This document shows, in pieces, positions 35,733 to 49,562 of a stretch of 64,000 bases of DNA. Made by a program: the position numbers and the translations under genes. Location of the stretch: contig NZ_AOGX02000035.1 in the NCBI RefSeq assembly GCF_000332475.2, positions 111,729 through 175,728 on the forward strand, given 5' to 3'. The notes under the pieces are model-generated. The model was not told the DNA's origin, ran no database searches, and was given only the letters and a program-made list of their open reading frames with translations. The stretch's first letter is position 1. Each line of letters opens with the position of its first letter. The DNA comes from Leptospira yanagawae serovar Saopaulo str. Sao Paulo = ATCC 700523. GTDB lineage: Bacteria > Spirochaetota > Leptospiria > Leptospirales > Leptospiraceae.

Positions 35733-36995
35733 ATGACAAGAAGACGTCGTATGAAAATCCAAATCATTGTTATTTTTTCCCTTCTTTCCTTTTCCCTTTC
35801 CTCCCTTGCCTGTGATGATTTTGGTCGAAAGATCTTAAAAACATTCAACAAAAAGTATGAGACCGATGGCAAAGTTTTGGGCAGTAAACCAATCTTCATT
35901 GGACCCGATGCCAAACGGAAACAAATCACAATTTCGCTTCAGGAAGTAGTCAAAGTAAAGGAACCAACTGATATCCAATTCCCACCGGGAGATAGTCCCT
36001 TTTTATTTGTTTTGGAAAAGGCAGGGGATCTTATCTTGTTTGATCGAGAAAAGAAGACCAAACGAGTGTTAAAGTCGTTAAAGGTAATCACAGATAGTGA
36101 AGAGGGTCTTCTTGGTTTCACCTTCCATCCCAAGTATCCCAAAGAACCTAAGGTTTACACACATACTGTCATCAATTCGTCAAATCGAGATATGACTGTG
36201 ATTGCGGAATGGGAAGTTGAAAATCCAAACTCCTTTGAAAAGATGGATTTAAAAAACGAACGAGTGTTACTTGAGGTAGAACAACCATATCCGAACCATA
36301 ACGGGGGGCAAATTAGTTTTGGACCTGATGGGCATTTGTACATTGGACTTGGCGACGGCGGATGGCGAGCGGATCCAAAAAATAACGGACAAAATCCAAA
36401 CACGCTCCTTGGTTCGATTTTAAGGATATCACCAACCCCTGATCCCAATGGGAAAAAACCATATTCCATTCCGAAGGACAATCCTTTCATCGGAAAACCA
36501 GGTTTTTTACCTGAAATATTTGCTTATGGAATCCGGAACCCTTGGAAGATGAGTTTTTCGCCTGACGGACGTTTGATTGCCGCTGATGTAGGGCAAGATG
36601 CATATGAAGAAGTAGACATCATCTTATCTGGAAAAAATTACGGATGGAACCAAACAGAAGGATTCCATTGTTTTACTGATGGGTGTAATCCATCTCTATA
36701 CCAACCTCCATTTTATGAATATGGAAGGGAGGAAGGCCAATCCATCACGGGTGGGTATGTTTACACCGGATCTTCAATTCCAGAGTTAAAAGGCAAATAC
36801 GTGTTTGGTGATTTTATCCAGGGGAAAATATGGGCGATTGACCTTCCAAAACCCGGAGAAAATAACAAAATTACGGAAACCATTTCTCTTGGAAAGTGGA
36901 ACATCCTGATCCCAAGTTTTGGTCAGGACAGTGACGGCGAAATCTTTGTTGCCGATTACCAAACAGGAACCATTTACAAATTAGGAAAACCGTAA
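35733..36995 (+). CDS. PQQ-dependent sugar dehydrogenase (GSDH family)
   Basis: About 420 residues. ATG at 35733 is taken; MKIQ at 35751 is a good alternative. The signal peptide (IQIIVIFSLLSFSLSSLAC) ends in a likely lipid Cys. A six-blade propeller with NHNGGQISFGPDGHLYIGLGDGG, GNPWKMSFSPDGRLIAADVGQDAYEEVDII (as IRNPWKMSF) and ITGGYVYTGSSIPELKGKYVFGDF is diagnostic of the glucose/sorbosone dehydrogenase family. It may oxidise aldose sugars in the periplasm using PQQ, which must come from elsewhere or outside; activity unproven. Confidence 0.88.
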   Translation: MTRRRRMKIQIIVIFSLLSFSLSSLACDDFGRKILKTFNKKYETDGKVLGSKPIFIGPDAKRKQITISLQEVVKVKEPTDIQFPPGDSPFLFVLEKAGDLILFDREKKTKRVLKSLKVITDSEEGLLGFTFHPKYPKEPKVYTHTVINSSNRDMTVIAEWEVENPNSFEKMDLKNERVLLEVEQPYPNHNGGQISFGPDGHLYIGLGDGGWRADPKNNGQNPNTLLGSILRISPTPDPNGKKPYSIPKDNPFIGKPGFLPEIFAYGIRNPWKMSFSPDGRLIAADVGQDAYEEVDIILSGKNYGWNQTEGFHCFTDGCNPSLYQPPFYEYGREEGQSITGGYVYTGSSIPELKGKYVFGDFIQGKIWAIDLPKPGENNKITETISLGKWNILIPSFGQDSDGEIFVADYQTGTIYKLGKP

Positions 36996-37054
36996 ACCAT
37001 TGCATTTGGAATCAAACCAATTCAATTGTTGCAAATTTTAAAGTAGATTCATTT

Positions 37055-39049
37055 ATGAAAAAATTCTTCTCTCAGATACCTTTTTACATTCGATTCCATC
37101 TCTTACTTGCAGGTCTTGGAATCGTTTTTTTAACCATCTACCGGGCCGCATTCTTTTTGATGTATTCCTATCGGATACATGACAAATCCATTTGGATCAT
37201 TCTGAAAGCATTTGTAAAAGGAGCAAGATTTGACCTTTCCGTATTATGTGTGTTACTTGGATTTAGTTTGGTCTATTCCTCACTCCATTTCTTCAATCGG
37301 AACAAATGGTATCGAGCGGTTTGGAGGACAATCCCTGTTGTTTTCATGATCCTTTTGTTGTTTTTACTCATCGCAGACTTAATCTACTATGAGAATGGGA
37401 ACAAACACTTGGGTTATGAAGCATTTGCTTACCTAGGTTTTGAAATGTTACCTCTTGTGGGATCTGCTTTCTCACAAAACCCATTATTGTTTTTATTTGG
37501 CTTAGTAGTGATCGCAAGTATTGGTTTTGGAATTTATAAAATCCAATCCAATTTCCCGTATTCCCATGTGAACCTACATTACAAATGGGCAGGCCTTCAG
37601 TTTTTACTTGTCCTTGCCTTACTTGTACTTGGTATCCGAGGAGGCGTACAAACAAGCCCACTTAGAACCAGTGATGCCATCATCACAAAAGAAACAATTA
37701 TCAATGATTTGGTGTTAAACCCTGGGTTTACCGTCATCACCGACCTAAAGATGACAAAGGTGGATGACCGCCATTATATGAAATTAGAGGAAGCTACCTC
37801 CTTTGTTCGAAAGGAAGTCGCTTATCCGGGGGCCGAATTTGTGAGTGAAGAATACCCACTCCTACGAAAAACAACTGTTAGCTCAGGGAAACAACTCCCT
37901 CATATTGTTGTGGTTGTGCTCGAGGGTTGGACTGGAAAATTCATTGATATCATTGGAACAGGGAAAGTGGAAGGGAAAGTGGTCACACCTCACTTCAACC
38001 AACTCATCCGCCAAGGGATGTTCTTTAAACATTTTTTTGCCAGTGGGGGAAGGACAACCAATGGACTTATGGCATTGATGGGTGGAATCCCAGACAGACC
38101 AGGACTTACAGCAGTTCGCACACCCCAAATCCTCAACCGGTTTTCGGGCCTTGGGAATATTGCAAAAACAATCGGGTATGAAACTCTATTTGTTACGGGA
38201 ACTGATTTAAGTTTTAATAACAAGGGCAGTATCATGTACCATTGGGGTTTTGATACCCTTGTTGGCAAACAAGACTTAGAAAAAAATCCAGAGTATAAAA
38301 CTGGGCCATGGAGTTATTTAGACGAAGCATCTTTGGATGCAATGCACAAACGTCTGTTAAATGTAAATCCAGAGAAGCCTATCGTCTCTGTCATCCATAC
38401 AGGTACCACACATTACCCGTACAAAGTTCCAGATGAAAAATACCGGTTGTTTGGGAAAGACACCCAGGATAGTGAATACTTGAATGTCTTACATTATGCT
38501 GATTTTGCCCTTTTCGAATACATGGAAAAAGCAAAAAAAGCACCTTACTTCAAAGATACCATTTTCTTTTTTGTCTCAGACCATAGCCACCATAGGTTTC
38601 TCAATTATTATGAAGATCGAAATGTTCCTCTTCTCATTTATGCACCAGGGAAAATCAAACCGGAGATTAGGGAAGACATCACTTCCCAACTCGATCTCAT
38701 TCCCACGATCCTTGGATTTATGGAAAGAGAAGTCTTCTTTAGTGTCATGGGTCGTGACCTGCGAAAGGTAAAGGGGACCTCCGCTTATTTTGCGTATGGA
38801 AATATCTTTGGTTGGATTGAAGGTGATTTTTTGTATTACCAATCGGTAACAGGAGGACAAGGGGAAACCAAAACCATCAAAGAACCATTTGTTGACATTG
38901 GACTTTGTTATCAGGATTTGAATTTATGTAAAAAACATGCAGAGAAAACAAAAGCATATTTGAATTTAGGAGACGAACTTCTGAAGTCGAACAAATTGTT
39001 CCCTTCAGAGTCCGCACTTAAGGAGATAAAATCTAATACCAAGTATTAG
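37055..39049 (+). CDS. LtaS-like phosphoglycerol/phosphoethanolamine transferase
   Basis: 664 residues. Five N-terminal membrane helices (FYIRFHLLLAGLGIVFLTIYRAAFF to residue about 215) precede an extracytoplasmic sulfatase-fold domain. VVVVLEGWTGKFI is the first metal motif; FASGGRTTNGLMALMGG places Thr334 as the expected nucleophile; FFFVSDHSHHRF is the second metal site. LtaS relatives transfer phosphoglycerol or phosphoethanolamine to polymers or LPS. Gram-negative spirochaetes lack classic lipoteichoic acid, so substrate uncertain. Confidence 0.82.
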   Translation: MKKFFSQIPFYIRFHLLLAGLGIVFLTIYRAAFFLMYSYRIHDKSIWIILKAFVKGARFDLSVLCVLLGFSLVYSSLHFFNRNKWYRAVWRTIPVVFMILLLFLLIADLIYYENGNKHLGYEAFAYLGFEMLPLVGSAFSQNPLLFLFGLVVIASIGFGIYKIQSNFPYSHVNLHYKWAGLQFLLVLALLVLGIRGGVQTSPLRTSDAIITKETIINDLVLNPGFTVITDLKMTKVDDRHYMKLEEATSFVRKEVAYPGAEFVSEEYPLLRKTTVSSGKQLPHIVVVVLEGWTGKFIDIIGTGKVEGKVVTPHFNQLIRQGMFFKHFFASGGRTTNGLMALMGGIPDRPGLTAVRTPQILNRFSGLGNIAKTIGYETLFVTGTDLSFNNKGSIMYHWGFDTLVGKQDLEKNPEYKTGPWSYLDEASLDAMHKRLLNVNPEKPIVSVIHTGTTHYPYKVPDEKYRLFGKDTQDSEYLNVLHYADFALFEYMEKAKKAPYFKDTIFFFVSDHSHHRFLNYYEDRNVPLLIYAPGKIKPEIREDITSQLDLIPTILGFMEREVFFSVMGRDLRKVKGTSAYFAYGNIFGWIEGDFLYYQSVTGGQGETKTIKEPFVDIGLCYQDLNLCKKHAEKTKAYLNLGDELLKSNKLFPSESALKEIKSNTKY

Positions 39050-40352
39050 AAATATTACTCAAATCGAAGAAGGTTTTTCGTTTGAGGATGATCCATACTA
39101 AGGATACAAACGAAAGACCGATGAGAGGGATGGCAAACATTGCGATGTTCGGGATATTGGAATAAACTAGAGCCAATACAAAGGCAATGATAAAGAGGAC
39201 ATTGCGCACCACTTCGGTTCGTCTTGACCAACGTTTCATCTCCATCGTCCGATCAATGGAAAACAAACTAAAAATAATCACAATGGAAAGAATTCCAAGT
39301 GTTGTCATGTCTTGTTCTAAATTGATTTTGGCTACTTTCCAAATCACAAGCCCCACAGCCATAAGGACTGCCGCTTGCAGTGCCACATACACCATCACAC
39401 CCATTGGCGGTTTGGGATCATACTTTTCCGTATACGCTGGTTCTTTGAAAGCATCATCTGGTGTTTGTAGGTAAGAAGGTTTCCAACCAGGAGGCCCAAA
39501 TATGGTTTTGAACACATCACCGATTGACTTACATTTGAAGATTTGTAGGAACATATCCTTGAACACGTGTAAGTTGACAGTAATTGGGTTAAAGGAATTG
39601 ACTGGTTTGGTTAAACCATAAATGGGTTCATCGGTTTCCCATTCAAAAGATCCAAACATTCGATCCCAAATGATGAAGATTCCACCATGATTGCGATCCA
39701 AGTACTTCCTTTGGGTTCCATGGTGGACTCTGTGGTTAGAAGGGGTTACCATAAACTCTTCTAAAAATCCAAGTTTTCCGATGAAACGAGTGTGCACGAC
39801 AAATTGGTATACTTTTAAGATCCTGTGGCTCAGTAAAAACATCGCCCAAGGGATCCCAAGGAGAGCCATCGCAAGAAAGTACGTATACTCAAAAATCCTT
39901 TGTAATCCATTCCCTCGGAAGGCGACCGAAAGGTTCATTTCTTGGGTGGAATGGTGGGTGACATGGGTTGCCCAAAACAAATTGATTTCATGGCAATGCC
40001 TGTGGAACCAGTAGTATATGAAGTCAGCAAATACCACAGAAAATGTCCAAGCTCCAAGTGCATGCCAATTCACAACAAAACTAGGTGAAAATTGAAAGGG
40101 ACTTTCTAATGGAAAAAAATGATAACCAAGAGCAGATAAAGAGTAGTTCGTTTCGACGATATCATAAACATAAAGGGCTCCGAGTAGGATGACCACTCCT
40201 ACCAGTGCAAAGATCACACCTGTACTCACATCAGCGATGAGAACGTTCAACCGGTAAAACTCTTTGCCCTTCATATAAGAAACAAAAATTTCAATCCCGA
40301 TCAGTGCGACCATGACGATAAAGGCGTATTCCATAAAGGCATCGCTATTCAT
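39033..40352 (-). CDS. Fatty acid hydroxylase/sterol desaturase-family membrane enzyme
   Basis: 439 residues, at least eight membrane helices. Three histidine boxes: HRHCHE, HVTHHS and NHRVHHGTQRKYLDRNHGG. These bind two irons in the alkylglycerol monooxygenase and sterol desaturase families. Layout most resembles alkylglycerol monooxygenase: catalytic half first, extra helices in the C-terminal part (YTEKYDPKPPMGVMVYVALQAAVLMAVGLVIW). It converges on the LtaS-like gene with a 17-bp overlap. Confidence 0.8.
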   Translation of the reverse strand: MNSDAFMEYAFIVMVALIGIEIFVSYMKGKEFYRLNVLIADVSTGVIFALVGVVILLGALYVYDIVETNYSLSALGYHFFPLESPFQFSPSFVVNWHALGAWTFSVVFADFIYYWFHRHCHEINLFWATHVTHHSTQEMNLSVAFRGNGLQRIFEYTYFLAMALLGIPWAMFLLSHRILKVYQFVVHTRFIGKLGFLEEFMVTPSNHRVHHGTQRKYLDRNHGGIFIIWDRMFGSFEWETDEPIYGLTKPVNSFNPITVNLHVFKDMFLQIFKCKSIGDVFKTIFGPPGWKPSYLQTPDDAFKEPAYTEKYDPKPPMGVMVYVALQAAVLMAVGLVIWKVAKINLEQDMTTLGILSIVIIFSLFSIDRTMEMKRWSRRTEVVRNVLFIIAFVLALVYSNIPNIAMFAIPLIGLSFVSLVWIILKRKTFFDLSNISNTWY

Positions 40353-40412
40353 GCGTTTATTTTCCTCACTAGAGACTAGGCTTTTGAATCATGTCCACTA
40401 AGTCAATGTCCA

Positions 40413-40426
40413 TTTCCTCTAGGAAA
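40413..40426. repeat. Short palindrome in the desaturase-rlmN gap
   Basis: TTTCCTCTAGGAAA, perfect 6-bp arms around CT, in the 212-bp divergent gap. Possible operator; nothing else supports it. Confidence 0.3.
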
Positions 40427-40564
40427 CTTCCTTGTTTGTGACGATTCTATGAATTTAGACTTGTTCAATTCGCCTTTTTGGAGTAAGACATTTAGAAAGA
40501 GTGTAATTTCTTGTCCCGTAAGGTGGCAAAGAAAAGATTGGCTAATGGTGAAAGGACCTACACG

Positions 40565-41626
40565 ATGAAAGAGGAAACCCCAGTTCTCAAAGGGAAAACC
40601 AAAAAAGAACTAGAAGAGATATGTGTTTCCTTAGGTCTTGAAAAATACCGAGCAGCACAAATTTATACCGGAATTTATAAGAGTCGTTATACGACCATTG
40701 ACCAGTTTACCACTCTATCCAAAGAAGTACGGGAAAAACTAAAAACACACACGTTATACCCAGAAATTGAAATTGGAAGGGACTTGGTTTCCAAAGAAGA
40801 TGGAACGAGGAAATTTACCTTTTATGTCGGGGAAAACAAAGAGATCGAAGCCGTATGGATTCCCTCGGGAGATGGTGGTCGAAAAACCATTTGTATCTCC
40901 TCTCAAATTGGTTGTACCCTTAATTGTAAATTTTGTGCCACAGGCCTTTTGGAATACAAAGGCAATTTGCATACTTGGCAAATCCTAGACCAAGTGTTGC
41001 AGGTAGAACGCCTTGTTGGGGATCGCGCCACAAACATCGTATTTATGGGAATGGGGGAGCCCATGCACAATTATTTTTCTGTGATGAAGGCAGCCCATAT
41101 CTTACGGGATAAGGATGCCTTTGGACTCGGAGGCCTTCGGATCACCATCTCCACAGCCGGTGTGACCACAGGGATCAACCGTTTCATTGAAAACAAAGAA
41201 CCATTTAATTTTGCGATCTCTCTCAACCACCCAAACCCCAATGCACGTTCTTCTGTGATGGATGTGAATGACAAACACCCTTTGGAAAAACTCATTGAAA
41301 GTGCCAAACGGTTCACGAAAGAACTGGATCGGGCCATCACATTCGAATATGTAATGATCCCTGATGTGAATATGGGCCGAGACAATGCAGAACGGCTCGC
41401 AAAAATTGCAAGGTCTGTGAACAAATGTAAGATCAATGTGATCCCACTCAATACAGACTTTACGGGATGGCGTCGGCCAACCGATGAAGAAGTGAAAGAA
41501 TTTGTGATGCATCTCAAAGCGAAAACGACTGCACCCATTCTCAATCGCCGAAGTCCTGGACGGGACATCAATGGCGCTTGTGGGATGTTAGCTCTCAAAG
41601 GAATTCGAAGTGAAACAACAAAATAA
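40565..41626 (+). CDS. rlmN: 23S rRNA/tRNA adenine C2 methyltransferase RlmN
   Basis: 353 residues from the ATG at 40565 (AAAGGA 8-9 nt upstream); an in-frame TTG at 40511 is less likely. Radical-SAM cluster Cys117, Cys121, Cys124 in CTLNCKFC; preceding Cys110 (TICISSQ); and near-terminal Cys339 in NGACGML, the mCys pair residues of Rlm[13 protein letters not shown] and [12 protein letters not shown] fit. It methylates A2503 of 23S rRNA and A37 of some tRNAs. Confidence 0.95.
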   Translation: MKEETPVLKGKTKKELEEICVSLGLEKYRAAQIYTGIYKSRYTTIDQFTTLSKEVREKLKTHTLYPEIEIGRDLVSKEDGTRKFTFYVGENKEIEAVWIPSGDGGRKTICISSQIGCTLNCKFCATGLLEYKGNLHTWQILDQVLQVERLVGDRATNIVFMGMGEPMHNYFSVMKAAHILRDKDAFGLGGLRITISTAGVTTGINRFIENKEPFNFAISLNHPNPNARSSVMDVNDKHPLEKLIESAKRFTKELDRAITFEYVMIPDVNMGRDNAERLAKIARSVNKCKINVIPLNTDFTGWRRPTDEEVKEFVMHLKAKTTAPILNRRSPGRDINGACGMLALKGIRSETTK

Positions 41627-41897
41627 GTGGATATTGGTTTTATTTTTGGCCTTCAGTTTCTCGAACTGCCAAGACATCGTGGAACAAAAATGCCAAATGG
41701 CATGTGAAAAATTTGTCTCATGCACAGAAGAGGAACTCAAACTCACACTCGCACCCGATGTGAAACGAACAGGACGGATCCAATGTATGGATGGTTGCAC
41801 CACACACAATAGTGACATATTACAATGTTATGATCAAGAACCTAACTCCTGTAAGGGGTTTGGCCAATGCCTTGTGCAAATAGGTACTTTTGAATGA
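41610..41897 (+). CDS. Cys-rich small lipoprotein
   Basis: 95 residues. The signal peptide [14 protein letters not shown] ends at a lipobox Cys. Seven further cysteines spaced as CQMAC, CTEEE..CMDGC, CYDQ and CKGFGQC suggest a disulphide-bonded fold, a family seen in Leptospira. The start overlaps the rlmN end by 17 bp, so it is coupled with it; the next gene's ATG overlaps its stop. Function unknown. Confidence 0.7.
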   Translation: MKQQNKWILVLFLAFSFSNCQDIVEQKCQMACEKFVSCTEEELKLTLAPDVKRTGRIQCMDGCTTHNSDILQCYDQEPNSCKGFGQCLVQIGTFE

Positions 41898-43600
41898 AAG
41901 AAACTCTTTCTCCCTCGGAACGGATTTTTTATCGAATATTGTTGCTTATGGCTTCCCTGCCTATCTTATTCACATTGCCATTAGATGTGATTGATATTGA
42001 TAGCGCACAGTATGCAGGCATCAGTCGTGAGCTCGTTCTTTCCAATGATTTTTTTACACTCATTGATAATGGTAGAAGGTATTTGGATAAACCCATCCTA
42101 ACCTTTTGGACGATTGCCACTTCCTTTTTCTTTTTTGGCATTAACAACATTGCCTTTCGGATCCCTGCGATTTTTTTAAGTTTGTTATCTGTTTATTCCA
42201 TCTATCGCATCACCATTTTAGCAGGTGGAAAAGAAAGACAAGGGTACCTGGCATCAATTGCCTATCTACTTGCTCCAGGTGTGTATGCCATGATTGTCGA
42301 TCCAAAAATCGATGTTTACCTCACTGCATACCTGGTATTTACGTATCATTTTTACTATTTAGGTAGAAAACAAAATCCCAATTATTTTTACCTGATGTAC
42401 CTTATGATGTCTATGGGTTTTATCACAAAGGGTCCTATCTCTGTTGTGATCCCAGCCATTTCGATTGGTGGAGACATCTTATTCCGTAGGGATTGGAAAC
42501 TTTTATTCTCGATGCGAATTCCAACGGGGATTTTTGTTCTGATTTCTTTACCAGCACTTTGGTGTACCTTTTTATACCAAAACTTCAATTCCTATGGACC
42601 TGTTTTCTTTTTATGGATCCAATCCTTTGGTCGTTTCTATCGTGAGATGTACGACATCAAGTTTGATCCATTTTACTTTTACAAATCCTTTTCATGGGCT
42701 TTCTTTAGTGGGCTGATACCCATGGTCATCTATCTCAGTTTCCATTCCTACCAATATGTGAAATCCCTTGGTTGGAAGGAAATTCTAAGAAAGATCCGAG
42801 CCAATGAATACAAAGAAATAGATTTTGTGATTCCATTTTGGGTGTTTCTCTTTTTGTTCCTGATCTCCTTTTCAAGATACCCACTCCCACAGTATACCTA
42901 TTGGGTATTACCTGCTGCTGCTTTGTACTTTGGAAAAATCATGGAAGAGAGTTTGTTTCAGTCCAATGTTGCAAGGCTTAGGCCATCGTTTCTCATTGCG
43001 GGCCTTGTCTACTTAGTGGGTTATTTTTTATTCCCTGTTTTTGTTTCCGATGTGGGTATTTTGTATTATGTGTTCGGAGCCATTGGGATCTTATTCATCT
43101 TACTTTCTGCACAACTCATCCCGTTGGAAATCCTTGTCACCCTCGTTGGGGCAACTTTGTTTTTGAGTGCCATCAGTTTGCAGTTTTATCCACTTCTCAC
43201 AAGTTACCAACCATCTCGTGAATTCGGTGCCAAAATCAAAGAATTGGAACCAGGGGAACCTGTTGTTTATACCTATTGGATGTCCAATTCCAAACGGTCG
43301 TATGGGTTTTATGCGGAACGAAATTTTAGGAATATCTACGATAAGGATAAACTGGATCGTTTGTGGTCGGAAAAACCAGAACGACTGATGATTTTGCCAT
43401 CGGAAAAACTCACTCAATTGCAAGAGATGGCAGGGCCTTCCTATGAAATCATCCCAGTCCTTGAAAAGGATTCGTTCAAAGTAGCAACACCAACCATCAG
43501 CTTTCTCAAAAAAGAGACAAGAAACCTTGTCACAAAGAAAATTTCTTTGGTTTGGGTGAAAAAAAAGCAGGGGAAATCTTTAAAAAACTCGAAAGTATAA
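41894..43600 (+). CDS. Membrane glycosyltransferase, GT39/ArnT-like
   Basis: 568 residues with about ten membrane helices. The first loop DVIDIDSAQYAGISRELVLSNDFFTLIDNGRRYLDKPILTFW carries the acidic pair and the R-Y-DKP element typical of the PMT/ArnT family, and IAFRIPAIFLSLLSVYSIYRITI follows. It should transfer a sugar from a polyprenyl-phosphate donor to a lipid A-like or protein acceptor on the periplasmic face. Substrate unknown. Its gene ends before a strong terminator. Confidence 0.78.
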   Translation: MKETLSPSERIFYRILLLMASLPILFTLPLDVIDIDSAQYAGISRELVLSNDFFTLIDNGRRYLDKPILTFWTIATSFFFFGINNIAFRIPAIFLSLLSVYSIYRITILAGGKERQGYLASIAYLLAPGVYAMIVDPKIDVYLTAYLVFTYHFYYLGRKQNPNYFYLMYLMMSMGFITKGPISVVIPAISIGGDILFRRDWKLLFSMRIPTGIFVLISLPALWCTFLYQNFNSYGPVFFLWIQSFGRFYREMYDIKFDPFYFYKSFSWAFFSGLIPMVIYLSFHSYQYVKSLGWKEILRKIRANEYKEIDFVIPFWVFLFLFLISFSRYPLPQYTYWVLPAAALYFGKIMEESLFQSNVARLRPSFLIAGLVYLVGYFLFPVFVSDVGILYYVFGAIGILFILLSAQLIPLEILVTLVGATLFLSAISLQFYPLLTSYQPSREFGAKIKELEPGEPVVYTYWMSNSKRSYGFYAERNFRNIYDKDKLDRLWSEKPERLMILPSEKLTQLQEMAGPSYEIIPVLEKDSFKVATPTISFLKKETRNLVTKKISLVWVKKKQGKSLKNSKV

Positions 43601-43631
43601 CTAGGCTAAATTGTGTAAGTCTGGTTTTTAG

Positions 43632-43666
43632 GGCCCTTCGATGTCAAAGTCAGGGCCTTTTTTTTT
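43632..43666 (+). terminator. Rho-independent terminator
   Basis: GGCCCT (43632-43637) and AGGGCC (43652-43657) form a 6-bp GC-rich stem with a 14-nt loop, followed by nine T. It closes the rlmN/lipoprotein/glycosyltransferase unit. Confidence 0.9.
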
Positions 43667-43938
43667 ACTCCCAACAACCATTCTTTAGGATTTCTCCGTC
43701 GTTTGGCATTCACGTTCCCATACCATCCAAAGCATCTGGCTTTAAAATTCTAACATTTGTTCGCTGGTAAAAATGCAGTTAATTGAGACTTAGTTTCAAC
43801 AAAGAATGTTCGGAAAAAATATCAGATTATGTCTCTTTTTATGTTTTTTCGCAACCAAAACCCTTACATACTTGCTTTTTTTCGGATTTTACCTTTCCTT
43901 GTCAGAAGACAGTGTAAACGGATTCAGGAAATCTGCGA
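43667..43938 (+). other. Intergenic stretch before the ACIII operon
   Basis: About 270 bp with no convincing gene; a 69-codon ORF at 43806-44015 runs across the actA start in another frame and looks like chance. It must hold the actA promoter, but no clear -35/-10 pair stands out. CAGGAAA lies about 8 nt before the actA ATG. Confidence 0.6.
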
Positions 43939-44451
43939 ATGAATATAAAAATACTCAAGATCTCTGTGCCTATCGTTGCTGTAGCAGCGCTTGCATATTT
44001 GATTTTTTCACCTAGCCGTTATGTGGGCTATTCACCCGACCAGCCCATCCCATTCAACCATAAGATACATGCTGGCGATAACAAAATCGACTGTAAGTAT
44101 TGCCATACAGGCGTTGAAAACTCGGCCCATGCCACAGTTCCCCCAAGTTCCACTTGTATGAACTGTCATGGAGCAGGTAACGTAGCGGGAAACCAAGAAC
44201 ATGTTAAGTGGCTCAAAGCTCAATACGAAAGCAACACTCCAGTTTCCTGGGTGAAGGTCCATGACCAACCAGACTTCGTATACTTCAACCACTCAAGACA
44301 CGTGCAACGCGGCGTTGATTGTTCCACATGTCATGGCAACATGGCAGAGATGGTAAAGGTTAGACAGTCTAAGTCCCTCAATATGGGATTTTGTGTCGAT
44401 TGCCATAGAGAGAACAATGCTCCTAACGATTGTTCTACGTGCCACAGATAA
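43939..44451 (+). CDS. actA: Alternative complex III subunit ActA (pentaheme cytochrome c)
   Basis: 170 residues. One N-terminal anchor helix (ILKISVPIVAVAALAYLIF) and five heme-binding CXXCH motifs: C52-H56, C73-H77, C128-H132, C152-H156 and C165-H169. ActA carries electrons from the Fe-S/quinol side toward the acceptor in the periplasm. It is the first gene of a six-gene act cluster in the usual order, which makes the assignment firm. Confidence 0.93.
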   Translation: MNIKILKISVPIVAVAALAYLIFSPSRYVGYSPDQPIPFNHKIHAGDNKIDCKYCHTGVENSAHATVPPSSTCMNCHGAGNVAGNQEHVKWLKAQYESNTPVSWVKVHDQPDFVYFNHSRHVQRGVDCSTCHGNMAEMVKVRQSKSLNMGFCVDCHRENNAPNDCSTCHR

Positions 44452-44472
44452 TCGGGAGACAAGTAATAATTT

Positions 44473-47601
<3,129 letters not shown>

Positions 47602-47620
47602 CAGGGAGAACACAAAGGGA

Positions 47621-48994
47621 ATGTCATTAACACAAGCAGTTAGAGATAAATTAGATATCCCCGACCTGGTCACAGGCGGGAAATCGCTTAAAGATGTAAC
47701 CGTTGATATCGCAAAACCAAACGAAGATTTCCCAACCAAACTTTGGTGGAATACTTTCTTGTTGGTTCTTACGATCACCCTGATCGACGTAGCCATTATC
47801 GGTTATTTGTTTTACGAAGGCCTTTACCTCCTTGGGATCAACAACCCAGTTGGTTGGGGATTTTTCGTCGTTAACTTCGTATTCTGGATTGGTATCGGTC
47901 ACGCAGGAACTTTGATTTCTGCCGTTTTATACCTGTTCCGCCAAGGTTGGAGAACAGGGATCAACCGTGCTGCGGAAGCGATGACCATCTTTGCCGTTCT
48001 TGTAGCGGCATCGAACCTCATCCTCCACGTGGGTCGTCCATGGCTTGGATTTTGGCTCTTTCCATATCCAAACGAAAGAGGTCCACTTTGGGTGAACTTC
48101 CGTTCCCCACTGATCTGGGATACATTTGCGGTTTCCACATACCTTTCGATTTCGATGGTGTTCTGGTATTTGGGTCTTATCCCTGACCTTGCAACCCTTA
48201 GAGATCGTGCAACAGAAACTTGGAGAAAGAACTTATACAACATCCTAGCCTTTGGTTGGGTTGGTTCGGCAAGAGCTTGGTCTCATCTGGAAATCGTTTC
48301 CATGATCCTCGCTGCTCTTTCCACTCCACTGGTTCTATCGGTGCACACCATCGTATCCTTCGACTTCGCGGTTTCCATCCTCCCAGGTTGGCACACGACC
48401 ATCTTTCCTCCATACTTCGTTGCCGGTGCGATTTTCTCCGGATTTGCGATGGTGGTAACTCTTATGGTCATTGCACGTGAAGTGTTCAATTTAAAGAACT
48501 ACATCACCATGAAACACTTGGACAACATGAACAAAATCATGATGGTGACAGGTCTCATCGTTGGTCTTGCTTACGGAACAGAGTTTTTCATCGCTTGGTA
48601 TTCTGGAAACGAATACGAAGGATTTGCGTTCTGGAACCGAGCATTTGGACCATATGGTTGGGCTTACTTCATTATGATTTCCTGTAACGTATTGTCACCA
48701 CAGGTATTCTGGTTCCGCAAACTTCGTTACAACATCCCAGTGATGTTTGTTGCCTCACTTGTGGTAAACGTAGGTATGTGGTTTGAACGATTTGTGATCA
48801 TGATGACACTGAACCGTGACTTTTTACCATCCAGTTGGGCCATGTATACACCAACTCTTTTCGACTACGCTATGTTAATCGGAACGTTTGGTATCTTCTT
48901 TACTCTCTTCCTTCTCTGGTGCCGAATCATGCCAGTGATTGCGATTGCAGAAGTAAAAACAGTGATGCCACAAAAAGAAGGAGCACACCACTAG
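47621..48994 (+). CDS. actC: Alternative complex III subunit ActC (NrfD-like)
   Basis: 457 residues, about ten membrane helices, including [25 protein letters not shown] and [19 protein letters not shown]. The membrane subunit that binds quinol, with the His/Tyr-rich NrfD pattern ([39 protein letters not shown]). GGGAG lies upstream of the ATG. It follows actB by 19 bp and the actD ATG comes one base after its stop. Confidence 0.93.
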   Translation: MSLTQAVRDKLDIPDLVTGGKSLKDVTVDIAKPNEDFPTKLWWNTFLLVLTITLIDVAIIGYLFYEGLYLLGINNPVGWGFFVVNFVFWIGIGHAGTLISAVLYLFRQGWRTGINRAAEAMTIFAVLVAASNLILHVGRPWLGFWLFPYPNERGPLWVNFRSPLIWDTFAVSTYLSISMVFWYLGLIPDLATLRDRATETWRKNLYNILAFGWVGSARAWSHLEIVSMILAALSTPLVLSVHTIVSFDFAVSILPGWHTTIFPPYFVAGAIFSGFAMVVTLMVIAREVFNLKNYITMKHLDNMNKIMMVTGLIVGLAYGTEFFIAWYSGNEYEGFAFWNRAFGPYGWAYFIMISCNVLSPQVFWFRKLRYNIPVMFVASLVVNVGMWFERFVIMMTLNRDFLPSSWAMYTPTLFDYAMLIGTFGIFFTLFLLWCRIMPVIAIAEVKTVMPQKEGAHH

Positions 48995-48995
48995 T

Positions 48996-49562
48996 ATGTA
49001 TCTTCCAAAATTAGAACAGTTTCATAAATACAAAGAAATGGACGAAGGTGTGCTCGGAATTTTCGACACTCCGGAAGCCATCATGCATGCGGCAGAAAAA
49101 ACGAAGGAGAAGGATTACATCGGATTCGATTGTATCCTTCCTTACCCAGTGCACGGAATTGACGAAGCCATGGGAACACCTCGATCTGGTCTCCCTTGGA
49201 TCACTTTCTTTGCAGGGATTTTTGGATGCACAATTGGAATTTTATTCCAATACCTAACTCATGCACATGACTGGCCTCTCAATATTTCGGGAAAATCTCT
49301 CAATGCGTGGTTTGCCTATGTGCCCATCATCTTTGAATTAACTGTATTCTCCGCAGGGATTTATACAGTTGCTGCTTTATGTTTTTTAAGCGGTATTCCC
49401 AAAGCAACTCGTCGTATCCTTCACCCGGATTTGACGTCTCATAAATTCGGCCTTTGGATTCCAAAGTCTGCAAAGGGTTATAACGAGTCCGATGTGGTTT
49501 CGTTTGTGAAAAGCCTTGGCGGATCCGAAGTCACCGTAGTGAAACCGGAGAACCAAAAATGA
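48996..49562 (+). CDS. actD: Alternative complex III subunit ActD
   Basis: 188 residues of the DUF3341 family: a soluble N-terminal domain (GVLGIFDTPEAIMHAAEKTKEK, FDCILPYPVHGIDEAMGTPRSGLPW), then two membrane helices (ITFFAGIFGCTIGILFQYLTH; FELTVFSAGIYTVAALCFLSG). It is a peripheral-membrane component of the complex; molecular role not known. The stop overlaps actE by 4 bp. Confidence 0.92.
   Translation: MYLPKLEQFHKYKEMDEGVLGIFDTPEAIMHAAEKTKEKDYIGFDCILPYPVHGIDEAMGTPRSGLPWITFFAGIFGCTIGILFQYLTHAHDWPLNISGKSLNAWFAYVPIIFELTVFSAGIYTVAALCFLSGIPKATRRILHPDLTSHKFGLWIPKSAKGYNESDVVSFVKSLGGSEVTVVKPENQK

Noticed and set aside
43806..44015. 69-codon ORF before actA
   Set aside because: Overlaps actA in another frame, odd composition, no ribosome site.
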